Positions 25,394 to 36,127 of a DNA stretch of 64,000 bases are shown piece by piece. The position numbers and the translations under genes are program-made. The stretch's first letter is position 1; every line of letters starts with the position of its first letter. The notes below the pieces were generated by a model. That model did no database searches and was not told the DNA's origin. It saw only the letters and a program-made list of their open reading frames with translations. The stretch lies in the NCBI GenBank assembly GCA_907165135.1, contig OU015567.1, positions 13,769,001-13,833,000 of the forward strand, in the 5' to 3' direction. This stretch comes from Oikopleura dioica (Eukaryota > Chordata > Appendicularia > Copelata > Oikopleuridae).

Positions 25394-25926
25394 ATGGGTA
25401 TGCAAATGTTTGACGATATCATGAAGAACGTCCAGAAGGAACTTCAGGAACAAGTTCACAAGGGTAAGAACTCTCCACCTCCAACTTCGCTTCACAAAAA
25501 TATTCAGTCAAGGCCATCGATGCGGAGCGACAAGCCATGGGCCGTCGAATTGGACAGCTCGAGAGCCAAATCGCCGAGTGCAAAGTCGTGCTCATGGAAC
25601 TCAGTAAGCAATCCATCAATTCTTATCTTCTCATTCCATTCTTTTTACAGACAGCGCTCCAGAAGACGCCAAGTGCTACAAAATCCTCGGCCCAGTCCTT
25701 CTCGACCAGAGCCTCGCCCAGTCTAAGGAAAATATCGTCAAACGCGGCGATTTGCTCAACAGCGAGCTCAACAAGTAAGCAAATTCAATTTTAACAGTGA
25801 AAATAACGATTTAAAAGGATGAAGAAACTGATCGCCGACTGCATCGAAAAGTTTAAAAGCGAGAAGCAGGCGCTCGATGAGCTCAATGCAAAAGCGAAGC
25901 AAATCAAAGAAGCCCTCGAAAACTAA
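25394..25926 (+). CDS. pfdn6: Prefoldin subunit 6
   Basis: Beta-type prefoldin subunit of the cytosolic chaperone that hands nascent actin and tubulin to CCT. Four exons with introns of 40-60 nt give about 128 residues: MGMQMFDDIMKNVQKELQEQ, the coiled coil RRIGQLESQIAECKVVLMEL, the central hairpin CYKILGPVLLDQSLAQSKEN, and the second coiled coil ending IKEALEN. The motif KxxGPVLLxQ and length fit PFDN6. The ATG is preceded by a polypyrimidine tract and CAG (near 25368), a plausible splice-leader acceptor downstream of HERPUD. Confidence 0.88.
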
Positions 25927-26539
25927 GTTTCAGTTTTCGGAAAAAGCGGTTAGACTGTTTCCCTCCTCGCTCCTCGACTTCCAACTTCCTAAGCCTGGCT
26001 AGTCTGGTCCAGACTGGCTCCGATCCTATCCGAGCTCGTCTGGACCAGGTAATCTCACATTTTCATTTCTAGCCTTTTCTGTGCTAATAACCAGCTCAAG
26101 AACTTCCGTACCCACTATTTAATTCGACTCTTATCAATTGCTCTTTCTGTATCTCCAGTTTCCAGTCCATAACGAAATTATCTCTTCTACTTTTGCGGAT
26201 CTTTCTGTTTACAGCGAATTTGCGCTTTCTTTCGACTCTCAAAGTAATATTTTTTTTGCCAAAAATGAAGAAAGCTTATAGCAAATTTTTCGCTACACAA
26301 TTACCGCACATTACTCTCTCGCTCAACGCCCTATTATATCGATAGGGTTCCTATCAATCCATTCTAATTCATGATTCCTTTTTTCTTTAATATATTTCTC
26401 AGAAATATGAATTATTTACTGTCAATCGATATTTAGCAAAATCGTGCCTTTCCGGTGATAGCCTGTTTTACTTTTTTGCAGAATACTTTTCAATCTTAGA
26501 ATAAACCTTTGAAAGCGCAAAATTTAAAGAGTTTGAATT
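25927..26539. other. Intergenic, nothing clear
   Basis: CT-rich then AT-rich sequence after PFDN6 and before the MRE11 homologue. It contains an imperfect repeat of CTGGTCCAGACTGG/CTGGACCAGG near 26005-26050. No coding exon or RNA gene seen. Confidence 0.5.
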
Positions 26540-26542
26540 GAA

Positions 26543-29187
26543 ATGAACGAGGGTTTTGATATTGATGATGTTTTGTCGTGCTATTCGGTGCCTCTTTTGC
26601 CAAGACGAAACCGTGATTCATGAACGTTGTTGAATTTGTTTTTTTTTCTAATTCTATCGAACCTTTTTTCAACTACAGCAAAAGCACAGGCTCTGAGACA
26701 GACGGCGAGAGAAACAGTAAATCTCAACGAAAAGGAAAATGAAGAGGCGGAAATGCGACGAGTAAATGCTCGAAAAGACTTTGCCCGTCAAGTTTCGAAT
26801 ACAAGCTCAAATTTTGTCGAAAGCATAGCTGATAGCGAGACATTCAATATGCCAAGGCCCGGAAGGAGAAATGGGAATACTCAATCAAGGCGCGAGGAAG
26901 TAAGCCAAATTGCTGAAACAGAATTTGACTCCTCTCCTCCAGCTAGGGGAATCAGAGCTGCGAGAAATGACGATAGCATAAGGTTTGACCAAATTCGCGT
27001 TTTGTTGGTAACTCTCTCGATCTAGTCAAATCGCTGAAACAGAGTTCGATGAGCCGACGAACCCACAGATAAACCGTTCAAAGAAAAGAGAGCGTTCCCC
27101 ATCCCCTGAAGAACCATATTCCTATGGAACGCTGAGTGTCACGCAATCTTCAAAGCACCAGAGTACGCAATCGTCTAAGAGAAAGTACAGTCAGCAAACG
27201 ACTCTTCAGGCACCTCAGACTTCTTCCTCTAACACTGCTAGAAATTCGAGGTTCTCAAGGCGAGTTGACAATGTCTGCGGATCGGTCAAGATCAATATTG
27301 CTTCCGGCTTTCATTGCGGCTACGAAGCTAATCCAGATGGGTACAAAATCTTCGACGAGTTTCTTGAGAAGTCGTCAAAAGGTCGTCAACGCGCAGATGT
27401 TGCTATTATTGCTGGCAATCTCTTCAACAACTCTCAGAATCACTTCTCTTCAATTCAGCGAATAACTAGATCTTTGAACAAAAATATCTACAGAAAGTCG
27501 CTAATAACAGATGTTGAGATAATCCAGACCCCAAAAACAGGCTGTCCAGATATTGTCCAATGTCCAAAAATGCCTGTATTGATGATAGGAGGACGATGCG
27601 ACCATACCATGCGAGAACGTCATGGAAACGCAGCCAGGCAGACGTATCAATCTCCTGTAGCGATTTTTGAAGCCTCGGGGATTGCTCAGTCACTGGATGA
27701 TACAAAACTGTGTCTCGAAGAAGAGTGGACTTATGCGCCGACAGTTGTGCATCAAGACGGCCTCTACGTGGCAATCTACGGCATTTCTTACGTCGCGAAA
27801 ACTTATTTGCAGCAACTGGGAAAGGCGAAGTTTGTCAAACCAGTGATTCCTGAAGGTGCAGTCTGCAAAACAATGCTTGTTCTTGCTAATTCGATGGAGA
27901 AGCCACCTGTAAAGCTTGCTGAGCTAGCCAGCGGCTTTGATGTTGTCGTCTGGGGTGGAGAAAATGGCCCGAGTAAGGTTCAGTCTCCGAATGGAAATTG
28001 GACGATATCTACTGGTGAAGCACTTCTGAGATATGTCCACGAGGCCAATCTTGATCACAAAGAGTTCCAGCAAATCACCTTTACGCCACATGATATAATC
28101 GTCGAATCTCACGAATTCACCCAAGCGCGCCATCTTTTACTCGGCGAAGTGGTTTTGAACGACTATATCGGAGTGTTCAATACTAAGGAAGAATACGAAG
28201 AGGAGTTTGACAAAGCGATCAGCGAGAACTCGGAGAACATATTGCGCGATTATCCGGCCGGAACATTTCCTCAGCCTGCGATGATATTGAAAGTGGACTT
28301 GAAACGACCTGGAGGCCAGGAGCCACTTGGAGCAATCAATTCAGTTTTCGCTGGGCAGCAGTTTTGTGATAGAGTGTGGAACTGGAAGAGCTGTATTAGA
28401 TATGTGAAAGACAAAAAGTAATTGTCCGAATTCTTCATCAGTCCCATTATCTTTTGTTTTTAGGACGAAAAAGGAAGAAGAGAAACATGGACTCATTACG
28501 GAACCACTGATGGGTGAGTTTTTCGGCCCATATACTCAAATATAATTGTCTTTTCAAGATTCAAACAGGCATATTATCTCGGAAGTCTTGGAAGAGAAAA
28601 TCAGCGAGCAAGGGATTGAGAATCTCACCGGCAAGATCGGGAAAGACATCGCCGATGCTTATGGCATCGGAGATACGCAATCAATTCTTGATGTTTGTGA
28701 ATGGGTAAGTGGAGTTTACATTCAATTGTATAAAATGCAAAAATGTAATTATGCAATGATTTTATTGCTAAATTAAGGTAGACTTTTATCAAAAAAACTT
28801 TCAGATGAAAGAAGCGATGATCGAAGAGTCGAAAAAAATCAAGGAGAAGCAGTCACGGCCGGTTGTTGATGAGGCTGTAAGAACTCTTGGGACTGTTCTC
28901 AAAGACAAACTCGAGAAAGACGGCTCTAACACCATTGTCTACGCAAGGCGAGAGCTCAATAAAGGTGCGCACAGCGCTAGTGTGATAGGAAATTAACGTC
29001 CTTAGGTACAAAATCAAAGAAGAAAACTACAACGACGAAGGGCAGGACAAAATCCTCAAAAAGCAAAACGGTCGTCATTTCCGACGACGAAGAAGATGAA
29101 GAAATTAGAAATCCTTTCTGCAGCTCATCGGAAGAGGATGAAGTGATCACACAGTCTACTTCTCGCTCAAAACGCTCACGGCGATAA
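26543..29187 (+). CDS. mre11: MRE11 homologue with degenerate nuclease site
   Basis: MRE11 is the nuclease of the MRE11-RAD50-NBS1 break-repair complex. A continuous exon (27045-28418) covers the phosphoesterase domain, capping domain and RAD50-binding region; small exons to 29187 add KTKKEEEKHGLITEPL, EESKKIKEKQSR and an acidic C-terminus (SDDEEDEEIRNPF, SKRSRR), as in MRE11. Matches by position: VKINIASGFHCG (family VATDIHLG), VAIIAGNLFNN (LLGGDLFHE), MPVLMIGGRCDH (VFSIHGNHDD), DVVVWGGENG (DLVIWGHEHE), and FAGQQFCDRVWN (FSQKFVDRVAN). Most catalytic Asp, Asn and His ligands are replaced. An N-terminal extension of roughly 200 residues, rich in Ser/Gln/Arg and carrying SQIAETEFD twice, precedes the domain. 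The first exon and start (ATG near 26543) are uncertain. The frame is intact and spliced normally, so this is not an obvious pseudogene. Confidence 0.82.
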
Positions 29188-29310
29188 ATTCGATTGTTTA
29201 TCTTGAATTATTACTGCCTATTTTTTCATTCCTGACAAATTCAAAAACTCACTGACTCTTCACACTTATACACTCCATTCTGGCGCTTTGTAATCAATAG
29301 TTATTTAGAT

Positions 29311-30277
29311 ATGGATGAAACTATCAGAAAGTTCCTAATTGGGTATATGCAGAAAACTAATAGACCGAAGACTCTGGAAATTCTACAAAGAACTAGCGCT
29401 TGTAGTTCAAAAGAAGAAAATGATGAGGGCAAAAGGCCGATAAAATTGAGCTTTCAAATACAAAAGCCACCTGAAAGGAAGAAAATCCACATCGATTCTA
29501 AAAAATCAAAGAGGAAACCACGCAAAAAATCGACAAATAACGAAACACTCGAGGAATCCGAGAAGAAAGCAGGTAATGATTGTGTGTGAGAGAACGTTTC
29601 ACCGATGTTTACTAGAGATTCCAGCAGACTTCATCAAAATTGTGCGGAAATTCGGCTTGCCCAGCGAGCATATCGATTTTTTCTACGAGCACCGCGACAA
29701 ATTCGTATGGGAAATAAAAGAGAATAAAAAGATCTTCTGTACAGCGCAGGGATGCGATTTCTCCGCTCCTTCATTGCCCAACGCTTTGACCGAACACATG
29801 AAAGAGTGCCATGATTACGGCGAGTACCCTTGCGACGAGGCTGATTGCAAGTTCGTTGCTTACGCTCAAGTTTGCTTGAGGAAACACAAGACGCAATTCC
29901 ATGGAACCGGGAGACGAAGACGCCTTACCCACGAGGATTTTTCTTGTCAACTTTGCGGTTTCACCACCATCCGACGTTTACTCCTTGACATTCACATGCG
30001 AATACACGAAAATCGTCAAACCAAATGCGAATTCTGCAGCTACACAGCCGTCACCGTTAAGCAAATCCACGATCATATTCTCTATCATTTTCGTATTAAA
30101 AACTTTGCTTGTCATCTCTGTCCTGCTTCTTTTCATATAAATGGCATTCTTACGCAGCATTTGCGGATGCATACGAAAGATTACGCCTGTGTTCACTGTA
30201 TGGAAACCTTCGCAACAAAAAATCAGTTTGACAGACACGTCCGTGCTTGCGAGGTTCGCCTCAGTAGATTCCAGTGA
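29311..30277 (+). CDS. LisH-like, C2H2 zinc-finger protein (tandem copy 1)
   Basis: Two exons: 29311 to about 29573, then from about 29620; the 46-nt intron joins GAG (Glu). The N-terminus RKFLIGYMQKTNRPKTLEIL resembles a LisH dimerisation helix pair. A basic Lys-rich linker follows, then a conserved block (FIKIVRKFGLPSEHIDFFYEH). Then come about seven C2H2-type units (for example CQLCGFTTIRRLLLDIHMRIH, with flanking pairs), ending RACEVRLSRFQ. It is the neighbour and clear paralogue of the gene at 30376. Probable nuclear DNA-binding protein; target unknown. The stop of MRE11 lies 123 nt upstream, and TTATTTAG sits just before the ATG. Confidence 0.85.
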
Positions 30278-30375
30278 TTATTAACTGCCTCCTAATGGTT
30301 ATCATTGATAACTTATCAAATATATTATCATCATTCATTTGTTTTGGATCATTTAAAATCTGCAACTCTTAAGAA

Positions 30376-31251
30376 ATGGTCGCTGAGCTTGAGTTTGTCC
30401 GTCGTTACCTGCAAAAGACCGGGCGCTTAGACACGCTCAAAGTTTTGAATGAAGGAAAAACGACCCTGAGTTTTCCAATTCAAAAACCGCCGAAGAGAAA
30501 AATAGTCAATGTTGATGACAGTAAACCAAAAAAGCAGAGTTTGAGCAGACAAAGCAAGATTTCGGAAAAGGAACTACCGAAAAAGGAAGAAGTGCCTAAA
30601 AAATTCAAGAAGATTGCAAAAAAGTTTGGACTGCCTGAAGAGCATCTTGATATTTTCTACGAATACCGTGAATGCTTCCACTGGGAAACGATTGGGGAGA
30701 AGAAAATCCATTGTACTGTTCGGGGATGCGATTTCAATGTCCCTGCCAAGAGAAAAGCTCTTGTCGATCATATGACGAATGAGCACGCTTATGGGAATTA
30801 TCCTTGCGACAAGCCATTCTGCCGATTCGTTGGCTACTCGACCGGTTGCATTCGTAAGCACGAGACAATGTTTCACGGAGAAGGCAGAAGAGTCCCGAGT
30901 CGAAAGTACAGTTTCCCCTGTAAATACTGCCCGTTTCATGGTAAAGACAATCACGTGCTGGAAAAGCATCTTCGAATCCATGAAAATCGACTGATAAAGT
31001 GCGAGTACTGCAATTACACATCTGCCAACGAGCAGCATACTCATGAACACATTCTCCACCACTTTCAAGTTCGTAATCATCATTGCAGTTTGTGTGAAAC
31101 ATCATTTATCACCAAAGCCGGGCTCAAGAACCACATCCGCATTCATTTGAAGGACTTTACTTGTATTTCATGCAGTGAGTCTTTTGAAACCAGAAAGAAT
31201 TACGACCATCATGTAAAAAGCTGCAAAGTTCGACTATCCAAATTTTGTTAA
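30376..31251 (+). CDS. LisH-like, C2H2 zinc-finger protein (tandem copy 2)
   Basis: Intronless 291-residue paralogue of the preceding gene. Shared landmarks: VRRYLQKTGRLDTLKVL (LisH-like), IQKPPKRK, KKFGLPEEHLDIFYEY, the C2H2 series with CPFHGKDNHVLEKHLRIHEN, and the C-terminal signature SCKVRLSKFC. It lacks the intron of copy 1, so either copy 1 gained one or this copy lost one. The separation is 98 nt. The start follows TTAAG, and the next gene begins 46 nt after its stop. Confidence 0.87.
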   Translation: MVAELEFVRRYLQKTGRLDTLKVLNEGKTTLSFPIQKPPKRKIVNVDDSKPKKQSLSRQSKISEKELPKKEEVPKKFKKIAKKFGLPEEHLDIFYEYRECFHWETIGEKKIHCTVRGCDFNVPAKRKALVDHMTNEHAYGNYPCDKPFCRFVGYSTGCIRKHETMFHGEGRRVPSRKYSFPCKYCPFHGKDNHVLEKHLRIHENRLIKCEYCNYTSANEQHTHEHILHHFQVRNHHCSLCETSFITKAGLKNHIRIHLKDFTCISCSESFETRKNYDHHVKSCKVRLSKFC

Positions 31252-31297
31252 TTCAGTCGCTCACTTGGAAAAAATTGCTTCATAAGAATGTTTTAGA

Positions 31298-32773
31298 ATG
31301 AAGCTCGAAGAATTGTATGAACTCTTCGAAAAGAACATAAATGAGCCGCATCGCGAAGAGACCCTCAATGCAATGGTTAATCATCCCCAAGGAAACATCC
31401 TTGCTCAGTGTGTATTTGAGCGAGCAAATGCGCCTCTTTTTCTCGCTGCTAAGAATCAGCTTCTTCCTAACGACGAGGGCGATGAATACGGCCCGTTCGA
31501 TTCTCTTTTGGAAGCAGGTTATTGCAAGAGGATCCTTCGAGTTATGGCCTGCGAGGATTATGTAATCAATCTCTTGAAAGACGAATTTCTGCGTAGATAC
31601 GAGCGTGAACCGGACAGTTTGTCCGATATTGTCCGAATTCTGGCCGATCGAGAAGAAATCAAGAACGAATCCATGATTCCAAAAGCTACTTTTGAGATGG
31701 ATGCGTATTACCCGACAGTGAAAATTGGCAGTGAGTGGATCATTTCAGACACTATGATAAATGGTCCAGACGCATGTAACAAATACGACGAGCCACAGAC
31801 AGACGGACTCGAGCTGTATGTTTACAAGATTTCAAGATCAAGTGGCATTCTCTTGAAGGAATTGCATCTTCCTCTGTCTTTTATTGGAATGCCGAATTTG
31901 CTTCTGGAGCCATTTCTTATTATGTTTGATGGAACCGACAGCTTTGAAGTTCACAATTTGCTCGAACCAACCGGGGCACCAATGACTATTAAAAGAAGTA
32001 GAGAAATAGTTGGCGATATGGACTTCGGCCTTTGGGCAGGGTCGAAATACGATAGCGATATTCGTATCAATGGAAAGCCCCCTGAAAGTGTACTTTTTCC
32101 AGTCGTCTATATGCCGAATGCAACGAGCGTTTGCGTAGAATGCACTAGAATTGGAAGATCGTCAATCCAGATTCTATGGAAAGAAACTTTCCATTTTCCT
32201 GAAGAGTACGAGGCTAATATGATTTTCTTAGACCGCGACAACTATGTTCTATTGATCAACGATCGAGGAGATACCCATATCTTTCACATTATCCTGTCCA
32301 AACAAAAAATAAAGCGATACTTTCTCGCGGCCTCAGAATACTTCTCTTTTGGATTGTTCAAAGAGCAACTTGTCATGGGACATTTTGGCTACACAACAGA
32401 TGAAAACAATCGCCAAGTTATGTCCTTCGGATTTTTGACTGACAAGGAAGACGAGAATTTTCAAGTTGCATGTTTCTTCAAAAATGGAGATCATGAAGAT
32501 ATTTCAATAGGAAGAGACCAGATACTGCATTTCAGAAATTTACACACTGAAGATACGACGATAAAAATAATAAGCATAGATTACCTGTTGAATTTTCTGG
32601 AGGATAGAGAGCAAGAAAAGACTATTCAAACTATTGAAATAATGGGTATCGCCGAAACAAAACCTGTCATTGAAATAGGTACTCTCTTAACGTTCGACAT
32701 CTTGGGTAAATTTCATTTTAGAGAGTCTCTCCGTCGAAGAAACTGCGAAAGAGAGTGCTCAGAAAGAATTTGA
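31298..32773 (+). CDS. Unrecognised 491-residue protein
   Basis: Single uninterrupted frame. The N-terminal ~110 residues are helical with a repeat-like pattern (ELYELFEKNINEPHREETL); the rest alternates short strands and turns (for example ILWKETFHFPEEY, NYVLLINDRGDTHIFHI), as in a beta-propeller. I recognise no family and no catalytic motif. There is no signal peptide or membrane segment, so it is probably cytosolic or nuclear. It starts 46 nt after the zinc-finger copy 2 stop, and GTTTTAG lies directly before the ATG. Operon membership with its neighbour is therefore likely. Confidence 0.8.
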   Translation: MKLEELYELFEKNINEPHREETLNAMVNHPQGNILAQCVFERANAPLFLAAKNQLLPNDEGDEYGPFDSLLEAGYCKRILRVMACEDYVINLLKDEFLRRYEREPDSLSDIVRILADREEIKNESMIPKATFEMDAYYPTVKIGSEWIISDTMINGPDACNKYDEPQTDGLELYVYKISRSSGILLKELHLPLSFIGMPNLLLEPFLIMFDGTDSFEVHNLLEPTGAPMTIKRSREIVGDMDFGLWAGSKYDSDIRINGKPPESVLFPVVYMPNATSVCVECTRIGRSSIQILWKETFHFPEEYEANMIFLDRDNYVLLINDRGDTHIFHIILSKQKIKRYFLAASEYFSFGLFKEQLVMGHFGYTTDENNRQVMSFGFLTDKEDENFQVACFFKNGDHEDISIGRDQILHFRNLHTEDTTIKIISIDYLLNFLEDREQEKTIQTIEIMGIAETKPVIEIGTLLTFDILGKFHFRESLRRRNCERECSERI

Positions 32774-32954
32774 GCTGATAGATCGGTCGAACATCGGACG
32801 CGCATCACGAAATAAGATAGAAATATTTATTTAACAATTCTGCTAAAATATGTTACAAATTTTTAGCCAAATCATTTTATCTGTCAATTCTTACCAGTAA
32901 AATTCGACTCTCACACTACTCTTAAAAGATTTTTTAGATTAACAAGTCCTTTCT

Positions 32955-35911
32955 ATGTGGGGAGGCTTCGGCGGCTTTGGCCAAGGATGGCGAGGCCAAG
33001 GAAATCGCGGCGGTGGCTACGGCCGCGGTGGCGGAAATTTTCCAAATCGCGGAGGCTACCGGTAAGATTTTTGTCGTTTTTTTTCATTTCTAATCGATTG
33101 CCGTAGACAACAAATGTGGAACGGTATGCCTATGAACAATGGCATGCGAATGCCGATGGGCGGCATGAACAATATGGGCGGTCGGATGCCGATGGGTGGT
33201 ATGCCGATGCAACAAAATCCTCGTATGCAAGGACAGGTTAGTTGCAAACCTTTTTGTTTCATCGCGAATTGTTTTAGCCCGGGCCGATGAGCTATGCAGG
33301 AGCAGTCAAACAAGAGAGCAATGAGCCAAAATTCGCTCCTCAACAAAAGCCCCAACAAGCTCCACCTAAGAAAAATTGCGCTTGGAGCAAATGGGCTTTG
33401 GAAATATGGGCGCTGGATTCGGTTGCTCACAATTTACTCCCAATCAGGGCGAAGAAATGCCAACTATGCTGCACATGGGATATGATGGCGAAGGATTCGG
33501 GGACGACCCTGCTGGAGAAGGTTATAATTATGTAAAAGAAAAAAAATTCACTTATCTTTTAGTGAAAACTGAAGTAAAGATGGGTAGTTCCACTAAAGAA
33601 TCTGCCCCTAAACTTGGCAAAATGGGCAAAGTTGGTGATATGAAGCCAGTGGATAGTGGCGAAAAATCTGAATGGCCACCAAGTCTCATGGACTACATTT
33701 CCCGCGCGTTTTCTTCCTGCAGAAATGACCAAGAAAAAGACAAGACAGAAAGTTATTTGAAAGATCTTCTGAACGGACGATTGAAATCAGGCTCTGCTTA
33801 TGAAATTGACTGGGAAAGCGAGCCGCTTCCGAAGGATATCTTTGTCGACAAGGGCAAGATCTCATACGAAAAGAATACGCAGCGAGATATCATGTACGAC
33901 TCAGCCAAGAGAGACGCGGACTTGTTAGAATCTATGCGTTCAATGACGAACGTCCCAAGAAAAATGACCAAGGCCGAGAAGAAGGCAAAGAAACGAGGAG
34001 CTGTAGCTGGTCTCACATCAGCTGAAGCTCAGAACTATCAAGTCGTTGATCCAATGGAAGGTAAGCTAGAATATTAAGTTCATTCCCACCTTAACTCTTT
34101 TTAGGCGTGAAACGCGCCGCCCGAAACATGCGATTCCAGTCTGACATGAAGAAAGAAATGCAAAAGCGTCAAGTTCCACTTCAACTCAATCTTGGAGGCG
34201 GCTTTGAGGCGCCGAAAACATTTGATCCGTCAAAAGCGAAAATTATCGGCACTAGCACTCAAGTATTCAAGCCTTATCTTCGTCTTACCTGTGCTCCTGA
34301 GCCTTGGGAAGTTCGAACTAAAGCCCAGCTTCCAAAATCTTTCAAGGTAAAGTTGCTAAGAGAGCATAAAAATTATTAAATTGCGTCCAGGCTGTTCTCG
34401 AGCGATGGAAAGACGAGAACAACTACAAATGGACTTGCGAGCAGCTCAAATCAATCCGCCAGGATTTGACTGTTCAGTGCCTGAGAGATGAGTTCATGGT
34501 TGAAGTCTACGAGACTCACGCTAGGATCGCGATCGAAGCTCAAGATCACGCTGAATTTAATCAATGCCAATCACAACTTGCCATGCTCTACAAAGACGGC
34601 AAAAAGTCAGATAACAAGGCGGAATTCGCAGCATACAGTATCATTTATTGGTATGTAAAAATTGTTCTTGCAATTTTCTTTAATAATCATTTAGTCTTTA
34701 CACAAGAAATATGACGGACATGACCAAACGTCTCTCCCAACTTACAGAGGACATGGCAAATGAGACTATCATTTCCGATGCTCTCAAACTTCGCTCTCAC
34801 CTTTGTCTCGGAAATTATTTGGTAAAGACTTATATAATACTTATATGATATAAGTTATATCGGAGAAACTTTTCCTAACGATTTTCTAGGGCTTTTTCCG
34901 TATCTACAAACGCTCTAGTGCTCATATGAAAATGCTTGTTGGAAAGTTTATTGAGCGTGAGAGAAGAAAGGCAATTTGCACTATTGTGAAAGGGTGAGTT
35001 TGCAGGGCAGGTTTTTTCGCAGTTTGAGTCTCATGTGTTTCTGCTTTGGAAAAGAGTGACATTGCGCGATCGAGAAGAGTGAACCAAACAGCCACAGAAG
35101 AAGTTACGAACTCGAAAGTTACAATCAAGTCAGCAAAAATAAGAATACAAGAAAACACCTCAAAATAGTGACCACACGAACCGACCCCATTAGCTCAAGA
35201 ATGCCCCAGAACCCATAGGCCCTCATCCCCTCCCAAATCACGCAAGACTGGATTTTCCACGACGAGGCACCACCAAAAGAGCACGCTGAAAAGTTATAAG
35301 AAGAATCAGCTTACAAGTATGAAAAACGGGGTCCTCTGAAAGGAATTGAAAGTCAATCAGTCAGGTTCAGCAAGCTCTAATCATCGTCTTCGTTCGCTTC
35401 CAATTTCGACTTCTTACCTTGTTGAAAGTCGCCCTTCATTCCTTTATTTCGTTTTGACCACATTTTGACCGCCACTGGCAGAGAAATTTGATATATAATT
35501 TCTTATAGTTTTAACTTTTCTAAATAGTTTTATTAAGAAAAATGCAGTTATTCTAACTGACTGTTTCTCCGATTATTCGACAGAAAATATATTTCGAGCA
35601 GCTCGAATCGAGCTTAAAATAGGACTTTTGTTCAAACGAATTATAATAGAAATCAATTCTGGTCAGTCAGAAATGTAAATCACGGTATAAAAAAGCAGGG
35701 CAGGTCAAGCATTTCGTCCATTACTTGTATAATTAGTTTCCGACCATCGTTTCCGGTCAGTGATATCGCCGATCAGCTAGCATTCGACGACGAAAAAGAA
35801 GCTCTTCAGTTCCTGACGGAGAACAAGTTGACGATCAAGGATGATCAAGTAGATTGCAAAGAATCTGTTGATGTTGTTCCAGCCATTAGAGCAACTATAA
35901 AGGCCGATTGA
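32955..35911 (+). CDS. leng8: LENG8-like SAC3/GANP-domain protein
   Basis: LENG8 is a nuclear SAC3-type scaffold linked to mRNA export and splicing. The N-terminal exons are Gly/Arg/Met-rich ([16 protein letters not shown]). The diagnostic block is [20 protein letters not shown] with [20 protein letters not shown]. The SAC3 part follows: [64 protein letters not shown], and the final winged-helix exon (35739-35911). A frame break is present at the A5 run 33371-33375: one additional A would restore [15 protein letters not shown]. All other exon joins keep frame. A 744-nt intron (34995-35738) is the longest of the gene. Confidence 0.87.
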
Positions 35912-36127
35912 GGGGTCGTATTGATTCCAACGTTTCCTTTTGCTCAAACGTTCATGACTGCCAGGCTTCAGACAACAAAAATAAACTCTATTTGGGATCC
36001 CTTATTCATGTAGCAAGATGTGTGTTTAGTTCGACAAAATCTCAATAAATGACAAACCTTAGTTTTTCTATTGTCTCACTCTTTCTCTTGCTTGCAATTT
36101 AGTTAAAACCAAGTCTTTTAAGACAAG

